In this document: in pieces, positions 43,907 through 64,000 of the stretch
Layout of the letters: each line of letters opens with the position of its first letter
Position numbering within the stretch: position 1 is the first letter of the stretch
NCBI GenBank assembly: GCA_018398805.1
Contig: JAGFBZ010000865.1
Location: 3,100,001 to 3,164,000, forward strand
Reading direction: 5' to 3'
Length of the DNA stretch: 64,000 bases
DNA from: Hirundichthys speculiger
Lineage: Eukaryota > Chordata > Actinopteri > Beloniformes > Exocoetidae
The notes under the pieces: generated by a model
What the model was told of the DNA's origin: nothing
Database searches by the model: none
What the model saw: the letters and a program-made list of their open reading frames with translations, nothing else
Position numbers and translations under genes: made by a program

Positions 43907-46900
43907 ATGAGGTTTGAGAATGTTCTTGCTGATATAAACGGATTTGGAAGGTTTCAGGTGATGATCATTGCGATCAGCTTCCTTGGTCGCTTCACATTGC
44001 CCTGCCACTTCATGCTGAACAATTTTGTTGCGGCTGTCCCTGCTCACCACTGTGACGTTAGCTCTTTTAATGATGGAGACAGATTTAAGAACCTATCCCA
44101 TGCTCAGAGGCTTATTGTTAGTATTCCAGTCCAGGAGGATGGGACTCCGAGTTCCTGTCAGATGTTTGCGGAGCCTCAGTATCATCTACTTTGGAACTCC
44201 TCTGGCATTACCGAGATGCCCACTTTGCCGTGCCAGAATGGATGGGTGTATGACAACACAACCTTCAAGTCTACTGTGACCTCAGAGGTGATCCTGAAGT
44301 AGATTTCTTTATCTGTTTGTTACGTCATCTGAGTGCGAACTTATTTTCTTCTAATGTGTTTATACAAGTGGGACCTGGTGTGTGAAAGACGAGGGAAAAA
44401 CAAAGCAACTGCAACCATCTTCTTTGCTGGAGTAATGTTTGGAGCCATGTCCTTTGGAAGTCTGAGTGACAGGTATCCCAGCTTGGCTATCATGCCTTTA
44501 ATCTAAAGACGCATCTAAATTGCTTCTCAACTGCAAATAAATTTGTTGACTGTGACTCTGCAGGTTTGGCCGGAAGATTATGCTGCTGGTGTCCTATGTG
44601 TCTGGAATGTGTTTTGCTGTTGCAAGTGCCTTTTCTACGTCTTACGTGATGTTTGCAGTGCTGAGGTTCTTCACTGGGTTTTGCATCACTGGCATTGTCA
44701 TCGTTTCAACAGTCCTCAGTAATTCATTTCTGTTTTGAATTTAAATGTATGTATGTGTGTATACATATACTCTAATATGCTGGATTCACATCATAGGACA
44801 AGGCTAGCAAATGTAGCTTTAGAGAAAATATGCTCTTACGAGTGTTATTTAAATTTTGACCCTTTCAAAGTTATGGTTTGCTTCTTCCTTGCAGGTGTGG
44901 AGTGGGTGGACATTGAGCATCGGAAAATGGTGGGAGTGATTGATAGCTTATCCTGGACATTTGGGAACACAGCATTTGCAGTCATCGGCTACCTTGTGAA
45001 CGACTGGCGCTGGCTGATTGTTAGTGTTTCATCACCTTTAATCTTGGCCATCATCACTTGGAGGTATGTCTCATAAGTCTGGATGATCTATTTCAACAAA
45101 AGCTTTGCATTTGAAATCCCTTCAGTACATCCACACCAGTATTTCTACATTTGAACATGTATTTGTGATTGCCATCAGCAATGATTTTAACCCTATTTAG
45201 CAATTATTGTTGGGCTAAAAAAAAACGATTTACACAGAACTTTACACAGAAGTTTGTCTTTTTTTTCAGCAAACACTATAAATTAGTTGCAAAATATTCG
45301 GATATTATCAAAACTTCACATGACTTCCTCTTTTTGGAAAGGATAAGCAATTTAAGCATTTTTTTTCTGTCACATTCAGAGAATGTCTCCTCACCATTTT
45401 CTAGCTGCCCATCTTGTGACTAGACTGTTTAAAAAGAAATGGTTCTTAAACACAACCCTTGTACTGTGTAACTGGAAACAGAGTGGGGTCAGCCTGCCTC
45501 CTCAAATTAAAGCCAGTCATTGACAGAGTTCATCCTCGTGATGGGGCACGTTTTCTCAAAGAGCGCTGTGTTTTGTTGATGTATTGTTGAAATATCAAGA
45601 CACACCATCATCCAGAAATCCCTTACCCTACCTTTAACACTACAGTGCCATGTAACCAAATGTATGTTAACCAAAAAAAGAAAACAATTTTCACACCATT
45701 AGAAATTCTCAAATTTATAAAACTTTTTAGTCTTCATTCACATTAATCAAGGCATTCCCTTGTTTTATGCTGACAAAAACGTAGCCTTTAAAACTTATGC
45801 TGTCATGGACTTAAGCTTTCTCCCATCAATGCCAAAAATCCCTCTGGACACGCACTGGTGATGTCAGCATGGTTGAGGAGATTTGATTTCTATGAAGTCT
45901 ATCCAAAGTAAAAGCCATGTATGTCGTCAACACCAGGTGGATGCCAGAGTCAGCTAGGTGGCTCATTGCAAATGGAAAGCTGGAACAGGCTCAGATGTAT
46001 CTGAAGAAATGTGCCAAGATTAACCAAACAGATGGTTTAACTCACATGCTTCAAACAGAGGTTGGTGTATTTCAGATTATCACGTCAACGGAACAGAAAA
46101 TAAAGTTTTCACATTTAGTGATCCCACTCCCCCCAGTTTCAAGATTTTTAGAACGGCACACTGCTTTGTGTTCTTTCAGACTTTATCCACTATTGTTGTG
46201 ACAGAGAAGAAAGATCGAACCTATTCCTACCTTGACTTGATACGAACACCTGAGATGAGGAAACTAGCCTTGCGCACTGGTTTACTGTGGTCTGTATTCT
46301 GCTTCCACTCTTCTCAATGACTAAAGGTTGTCCAGTTTTAACAGATTTTCATGAAAAAGTTACATCTTGAAATACCTTTTGTGCCTAGGTTTTGTGTAGC
46401 AACTGCATTTTATGGCATCAGCTTCAACATCACAGGCTTTGGGCTGAATATCTATCTGACCCAGCTTACCTATGCTCTAATTGAGGTCCCAGCCAAAGTG
46501 TCCATTTATTATCTGCTGGATAAAATAGGACGGAGAACCACAGAAGTGGGGGCACTGCTGTTGGCTGGCATCTGTCTTGGAATCAACACTGTGATACCAA
46601 AAGGTAAGCATACCTGCAGGCTCCCCAACAATTAGAAATTCCGGTCATTACATACAAGGTGACAAGCTCTAGTAAATTTAACAAAACTGCAAATCAGCAA
46701 GGTCAAAAAAAAAAAAGTCATCACTTCATACTTTTCTTGTCAGATATGTCTGTGGCCAGAACAGTTGTTGCAGTCGTTGGAAAGGGATTTTCTTCAGCCT
46801 CCTTTGCAACTGTTGTGCTTTACAGCTCTGAGCTGTACCCTACTGTTGTGAGGTAATGGCATGTGCAAAGCCTTCATTAATTTAGATTTCCCTTTCTTTT

Positions 46901-47175
46901 TATAAAAGGAAATCATAATGCCTAATGAACTATCACACAAATCTTGGGTTATGTCTTTCAGGCAAAACGGGATGGGTTACAACTCTTTTATGGCCCGACT
47001 CGGTGTAGCTGTGGCTCCTTTTATTCTCCTGCTGGATGAAGTCTGGAAGGAACTGCCGCAGGTGGTCTTGTGCTTCGTGTTTGCAGTCGGAGCTATTGTG
47101 GCAAGGTCACTGCCAGAGACACGCAACAGGTGCCTACCAGAGACCATAGAAGATATTGAACAGATGAAACAGTAA
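43907..47175 (+). CDS. slc22a7: Solute carrier family 22 member 7-like organic anion transporter, copy C
   Basis: Exons: 43907-44287, 44369-44472, 44564-44718, 44895-45063, 45937-46060, 46180-46289, 46389-46603, 46744-46852, 46962-47175. Total 1,581 bp, 526 aa, all borders GT-AG and phases consistent. It begins MRFENVLADINGFGRFQ. It has the same cysteine-bearing extracellular loop as A and B, the signature SDRFGRK after segment 2, the ESARWLIANGK loop and the final PETRNRCLPETIEDIEQ motif. Copy C differs in stopping inside exon 9 (TAA at 47173-47175, where B has a donor site), so the tenth exon used by A and B is not needed. Introns are short and free of large insertions, unlike A and B. It is likely the best-preserved member and probably transports organic anions, inferred from the family only. 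Confidence 0.92.
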
Positions 47176-47218
47176 AGTAGGTCACTGGCATCAGCGCACA
47201 CTTTGTTCAGCTAAACTA

Positions 47219-48495
47219 CACTGCCTGGCCAAAAAAAAGGCTCCACCAAAAAAAAAAGAGGTCATACACATAATATTTCGTTGGACCACCTTTAGCTTTG
47301 ATTACAGCACCCATTCACTGTGGCATTGTGTCAATAAGCTTCTGAAATGTCACAAGATTTATTTCCATCCAGTGTTGCATTAATTTTTCACCAAGATCTT
47401 GCATTGATGATGGTAGAGTCTGACCGCTGCACAAATCCTTCTCCAGCACATCCCAAAGATTCTCAATGGGGGTTCAGGTCTAGACTCTGTGGTGGCCAAT
47501 CCATGTGTGAAAATGATGTCTCATGCTCCCTGAACCAGTCTTTCACAATTTGAGCTCAATGAATCCTGGCATTGTCATCTTGGAATATGCTCGTGCCATC
47601 GGGGAAGAAAAAAATCCATTGATGGAATAACCTGGTCATTCAGTATATTCAGGTAGTCAGCTGACCTCATTCTTTGAGCTCATACTGTTGCTGAACCTGG
47701 ATCTGACCAACTGCAGCAACCCCAGATCAGAACACTGCCCCCACAGGCTGGTACAGTAGACACTAGGCATGATGGGAGCATCACTTCATCTGTCTCTCTT
47801 CTTACCCTGATGCGCCCATCACTCTGGAACAGGTTCAATCTGGACTCATCAGACCACATGACCTTCTTCCATTGCTCCAGAGTCCAATCTTTATGCTCCC
47901 TAGCAAATTTAAGCCTTTTTTTTTTTCCTGTTAGTCTCACTGATTAGTGGTTTTCTTAAGGCTACACAGCTGTTCAGTCCCAATCCCGTTGAGTTCCCTT
48001 TGCATTGTGCGTGTAGAAATGCTCTTACTTTCACTATTAAACAGCCCTGAGTTCTACTGTTGTTTTTCTTCCATATGATCTCACCAAATGTTTCAGTGAT
48101 CACCAATCATGATCATTGAGGATTTTTTTCCGGCCACATTTCCCCCTCAAAGACAGTGAGTCCCCACTATCCTTCTAGTTTTTAATGATGCGTTGGACAG
48201 TTCTTAACCCAGTTGTGGTAGTTTCTGCAATCCTAGATCTAGATCTTTTGTTTGATGCATGCCAATGATTTGACCTTTTTCATACAGACTAACATCTTTT
48301 CCACGGCCACAGGATATGTCTTTCAACATAGCTGTTTAGGAAATGAGAAGCAACTCATTTCACCAGTTGGGGTTAAATAACTTGTTGCCAGCTGAAAAAT
48401 ATCGCCCATGCACTAATTATCCAATAGGAGGCTCGTAACTATTTGCTTAGTTTAAATCCAGGTAGCGACTTTTTTTTTTTTTTGGCCAGGCAGTG
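47219..48495 (-). mobile_element. Tc1-like DNA transposon, inactive
   Basis: TA target duplications (47217-47218 and 48496-48497) flank inverted ends CACTGCCTGGCC(A)n and (T)nGGCCAGGCAGTG. The minus strand holds a broken Tc1 transposase. The stretch at 47940-47690 carries a REHKDWTLEQWKKVMWSDES segment with the second catalytic Asp. Other parts are in other frames or degraded. It begins 44 bp downstream of the slc22a7 copy C stop codon. Confidence 0.88.
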
Positions 48496-48497
48496 TA

Positions 48498-49026
48498 TTT
48501 CTAGTTCAATGTGCAAAGTCAAAGCTTTCACAATGTCAACCTGATTTCTGTGAATTTATGCACCGTTTATTATTGATGCAAACAAGGCTGTTTTGGAAAG
48601 ATGTTTTTTTCCCCAACTATGTTGTCAGTCGTACTTTGAGTCAATGTAGGCACGTTTTTGTTAAATATAGACCAAGTTTGGATCCTCCATAAAAACAAAA
48701 ATACAACATGTGTATTTGCAAAGACAAAAAAAAAGGCAAATTTTTAAATAAAAGAACTTAAAAGCCCTTGTTTCTGGTTGAGATTTAAACATACACATTT
48801 AACATTTCATTTCAACTGAACAGTGGACATCATAAGCTAAGCTCCATGTAGTACAAGGTAGGCAAGTTGAGCCGTAAAAAGCTGCTGAGAATGAAACGTT
48901 ATTAAAAAGGTGTTAAGCATACAGAAAATTATTTTGAGTAATAGAGGATGTAGTAAGCTAGACAAGAATCACACTACTTTTGCACTTCACTAATATATCT
49001 CTACACAGGAATTAAGTCAAAGCTCC
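48498..49026. other. Convergent 3' ends of slc22a7 copy C and dhx15
   Basis: AT-rich spacer. The first plus-strand AATAAA I can find after the copy C stop codon is at 48747-48752, beyond the Tc1 element. No further gene is recognised. Confidence 0.5.
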
Positions 49027-49032
49027 TTTATT
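49027..49032 (-). terminator. Polyadenylation signal, dhx15
   Basis: Minus-strand AATAAA (TTTATT on plus) about 320 bp after the dhx15 stop codon. Confidence 0.55.
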
Positions 49033-49353
49033 AAAGAAAAAAAGCAAGCACAGGTCTTTGTTATGGCTCCACAGTCTCCTAAAGGAAATTCAAGCACATC
49101 TACATGACGTTTCTCACGTTCCTTTTGAAAAATCATTATAGCCAGGACTAACAGTTGTTGTTGATATTTAATTGAACATTACACCTACTTACAGAATTGA
49201 CCTTGATGGAAAATGAAAAAACAAAACAAAACAAAAAAAGCAAACAAATTATAAAAATCAAAAATCCAACTTTTAAACATTAAGATACAATGATACAGAA
49301 AAATCTAAAACTCTAATATGCAGTTGTTTTCCAGGACAGGTCTCATCTATTGT

Positions 49354-60842
<11,489 letters not shown>

Positions 60843-61149
60843 GTTTTGAGAATAATTTAGTTTATCCGTAATCAATTAACACAAGCACAGATCTACCGGG
60901 AAAAAAATGCAAAAAAAAAAAAACCTCGTTTTCCTGATTCCGTTGCTGTGTCTTCTTCTCTCCTCAGTTGTTTTTCCAGACTTTATGAGCGCCGCCTGCT
61001 GTTCTGGAGGGTACATAGGCATTTACGGCTAACCTTTGTGTGTTCAGTCAGCCACACAGTACGGTCTATGTAGTAAATGAAAGGCGCTAATTTGAAACTG
61101 TATTTAGAGTGAAAGATTTGTACTTATACTACGGATTGAAAGCTATATA
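60843..61149 (-). promoter_or_regulatory. 5' UTR and promoter region of dhx15
   Basis: Minus-strand upstream region of the start codon. The sequence around exon 1 and upstream (60,480-61,020) is relatively rich in CpG and GC compared with the flanks, as for a housekeeping promoter. No TATA box was seen. The initiation context is AAACATGTCC. Confidence 0.45.
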
Positions 61150-62189
61150 CAGCTGAACCCAGAAGTTTAACATGCACTTTATAAAAGAAGTTTTTCACTG
61201 ACTGAAATTAAATCAGACTAAACCGTTCCTGTTTTAGTTCAGTTAGGATTACCAAAAATATTTCCGTTTGCTCAATGCCAGAATAATGAGATTTTTTAAT
61301 TGCTTTCTTCAAAGATAGAAGTCAACATACATTTCCTTATTATTTGGTAGCATTACCTGTGTGACTTGGATCAACATTTTTGGGTTTCCTTCTCTGAAAA
61401 GTTTACTGGAATTTTGGTCCATTCCTCCTGAAAGAACTGGTGTAAATTATTCATGTTTGTTGGCAGCCTTGGTTGCACATGCCTCACACATTTCTGACAG
61501 GATTGACATAACGGCTCCAAAACAATGACTTTATAACTAATTTGGCAGTTTCTTGAGTCATTGTCCACTCAGAAGATCTATTTGTGCCCAAGCCTGAATT
61601 TCTTGGCAGATGTCATGAAATGTTTCAAATTTTCTATATGCCACTCCCATACTTCACGGTTAGCATGACGTTCCCTCTTTTTCCTCCAAATGTAACTATG
61701 GTCATTATCACCAAACAGTTCAATTTCAGTTTAATCAGACCACAGAACTTGTCTCTTGTTTCTTGTGTGCATTTGCAAACTATAATCTGTCTTTTTTTAT
61801 GTTTTTTTTCTGAAGTAAAGGCTTCTTCCTCTCTGAGTGGCCTTTCAGCCCATGTCAGTACGGGACTCATTTCACTGTGGATAAAGATACTCTCTTACCA
61901 GCTTGAGCCAGCGTCTTCTCAAGGTGTTTGCTTTTGTTATGGGGTTGGAGTTTCATCAGAAACTTCCAAAGCTGTGACATCAACATCAAATTGTTTAAAG
62001 GCACAATAATCTTAGTGTATGTAAACTTCTGATTTTGTTATTCTGGCATTTAGCAAATAAAAATGATTTGGGTAATCCCAACTGACCTGAAACAGGAAAC
62101 GTTTAGTCTGATTTAATGTCGGGCAATGAGAAAGAAAAAAGGTTATGTGTCTTTTTATAACAGTGTCTGTAAATGTCTGGTTTCAATTG
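61150..62189 (-). mobile_element. Tc1-like transposon with long terminal inverted repeats
   Basis: TA duplications at 61148-61149 and 62190-62191. The terminal repeats are roughly 200 bp. The left end (CAGCTGAACCCAGAAGTTTA..., AAATCAGACTAAAC) and the reverse complement of the right end share several blocks, including AAATCAGACTAAAC. Between them is a degraded minus-strand transposase remnant (61568-61371 reads CVRHVQPRLP...FFQEEWTKIP). Inactive. Confidence 0.8.
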
Positions 62190-62191
62190 TA

Positions 62192-63590
62192 CTTCTATAT
62201 GAAGAACACAGTTATGGCCACCACAGAATAACTAATTTTGTCATCTTGATGCCAACACAATTTAAACACCATCAACAGAACAGTAAATAAATCCTGAGTT
62301 GACTAAACAGATTTTTTTTCTTATTTGGGTTTTTATGATAAAAAAATATTCTTTACATGCATTTAAAAGAAGTTGTACGAGGGATATAACAGCCTTTTTG
62401 GCCCTCTACTTCAGCTAATGTGTGCTATATTTCATTAGGAGCAAGGGTGAAAAAAATTATCTTGCTGTCTGACAAAAACAATTTATCAACACTGATGGCA
62501 CCAAAACATCATGTATCATTTACAGAACACATCTTCCAGTCCTCACTGTCAGTATAGAACATGTTCTGGTTGTGATGGATCATCATAAACACGTGATATC
62601 ATCTAGATATTGTTTTATTTGGCTTAAAAGCAGCACAAAGAACTTTTGTAGTTTGAGGGGAACAAAAGTCCTTTGTTCTGCTTTAAGACTAAGTTGATTT
62701 TTCATAAACTTGTCAGGCTGCTTTGGTTGGAAAGGCCAATGAAATCCCAAGCAGTTTTGGCACACCTAAACAAAATCTCTGTGCTCCTTTGCCCATTTAT
62801 CAGTATTCTTTCTTTCATTTCTGTCTCTAAAGTAGTGTTCTTCAAAAAGAAGAAAAAGGATATCCATATTGTTTGTGCTTTTCTTCACAAAAACATGTAA
62901 GTTTATATTTCTCCGTCTTATGTTATTTTATTTGGGCAGACTAAATTCAGAAATGTCTTTCAGTGAGGTGTTCCAGTTTGCAGGGTACTGTGACACCAGA
63001 TCCCAGGTCAGAGAAGAATAGCCCAGATTTAACTTGATCTTTATCACCAACCACCTTTCTAAACACCATGTTACATTTGCTGCAACTCAAGAGCACACAA
63101 CGTTAAGTTGCAACTCAGACTTTAACTCCCCTCTATAGCACCCTGGGCAAACCCCCTCGACTCAAATGAAAAATTAAAAATAAAAAGCAAAAAAAAAGTG
63201 CATTTGTCTACTAGAGATGTAGAATGTTTGTGATTTATGATAAAAATACATGTAAATACTCTCTTGTTAAATGAGAGTATTTATACTCCAACTACCTTTA
63301 AATTTGAAGTGGAAACTGCTTTTCTTCCCGTTTATTTTCTGCTGCACCTTTTACTGCACTGTAACTGACCTATATTGTTCCTTCTGATATTTGCTTTTTT
63401 ATATATAATTTTTATCAATGTTTTTTTCTTTTTACTATCAATTGATTTTTATAGTTTTCTCATCTTAATGGATTTTGGTCCTGCTTTGATTATTTTCAGT
63501 GTTCTGATGCTTTATTTTATCTTTTTAAAGCAATCGGAATTGCTTCAGTTTGAAACATCATATAGGAGCCTTTATTATATCAATCTAACT
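62192..63590. other. Intergenic, nothing recognised
   Basis: 1.4 kb of AT-rich sequence with T and A runs. No conserved coding segment, RNA gene or transposon end could be supported. Confidence 0.4.
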
Positions 63591-63594
63591 TCCG

Positions 63595-63758
63595 CTGCTC
63601 CCTGTTCAGGGTCGCCAGTGTTGTGAGCTGCATGAGAGGTTTGGCACAAGTTTTACACCGGATGCCCTTCCTGAAGCAGCAGGATTTAAATCTTGGGACC
63701 TCTTATGTGGTAGGCTACAGTCCTACCACTAAACCACCAGGGAGGCTTGACTGTAAAC
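63595..63758 (-). repeat. tRNA-derived SINE-like repeat
   Basis: On the minus strand, CCTGGTGGTTTAGTGGTAGG (A-box-like) is followed by GGTCCCAAGATTTAAATCC (B-box-like). Then comes a body containing GGAAGGGCATCCGGTGTAAA and a GGCGACCCTGAACAGGG segment. That body is a widespread fish repeat. Confidence 0.65.
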
Positions 63759-63794
63759 AAAAAGCCATAGTAAATTAATTATTATTAATGGAGA

Positions 63795-64000
63795 TCACTG
63801 AGCTGGGGTGTAATCTCGCCTGGGGCACCAAATTGGGTAGAGCCGGCCCTGGCCCACAGAACTGAATTTATTTTATAACCGAGGACTGGACTTTCTTTGT
63901 CATTACAATCTGTGCCACTAGATGGAGCCGCACTGAAGTAACCAGCTAGAGAACAGCAGGACAGTGAACATATGGAGCAGATCTGATGTAACATGGAGGA
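63795..64000. mobile_element. hAT-type fragments reaching the right edge
   Basis: 63795-63853 is a right-hand terminus ending GGTAGAGCCGGCCCTG, similar to the CCGGTTC-type ends of the element at 35277-36793. It abuts a 150-bp segment (63856-64000) that matches 34815-34965 closely (TGTGCCACTAGATGGAGC, GGAGCAGATCTGATGTAACA). The second element continues beyond the window. Confidence 0.65.

Overview
This is nuclear DNA from a ray-finned fish, most likely a percomorph teleost. The evidence is vertebrate-style split genes with GT-AG introns, SLC22A7-type transporters and DHX15, all in a background of fish transposons (Rex3/RTE-like and other non-LTR LINEs, Tc1/mariner, hAT MITEs, Ty3/gypsy, BEL/Pao and tRNA-derived SINEs). 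No exact species can be read from the sequence.

Layout. 1-3,340: repeat debris (Rex3 tail, Tc1 remnant, a 195-bp tandem duplication, LINE tails). 3,345-12,505 (minus): a large multi-exon transposase-like gene of the kind that is multicopy in fish genomes. Its core exons (11,576-9,203) are open and phase-consistent. It contains two coding minisatellites, one of about 2.9 kb, and both break the frame. It also has a nonsense codon, and a 5'-truncated LINE sits four codons before its original stop. 12,600-13,764: AT dinucleotide arrays. 13,765-19,862: a complete-ended but gag-deleted and frameshifted Ty3/gypsy element with about 1-kb LTRs. 20,238-47,175 (plus): three tandem paralogues of the slc22a7 (organic anion transporter 2) family with the same exon architecture. 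49,027-60,842 (minus): a complete 14-exon DHX15 gene, convergent with the last transporter. 61,150-64,000: a Tc1 element with long terminal repeats, a SINE and hAT fragments.

Genes. The slc22a7 copies A, B and C share coding-exon lengths of 381, 104, 155, 169, 124, 110, 215 and 109 bp, so they arose by tandem duplication. Copy A (535 aa) is intact even though a 6.4-kb BEL/Pao element occupies intron 4. Copy B has a one-base deletion in exon 9 and would lose its last membrane segments. Copy C (526 aa) is intact but stops in exon 9, and a Tc1 element starts 44 bp after its stop codon. DHX15 encodes a 759-aa DEAH-box RNA helicase.

The most notable observation is the BEL/Pao element in intron 4 of copy A. 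It has a perfect 5-bp target duplication, LTRs that appear to differ by one base, and one uninterrupted 1,385-codon ORF. That ORF joins gag, protease and integrase but lacks the reverse transcriptase/RNase H block. This looks like a very recent non-autonomous element that keeps its own capsid and integrase. The second is the transposase-like gene with two hypervariable, all-frames-open minisatellites.
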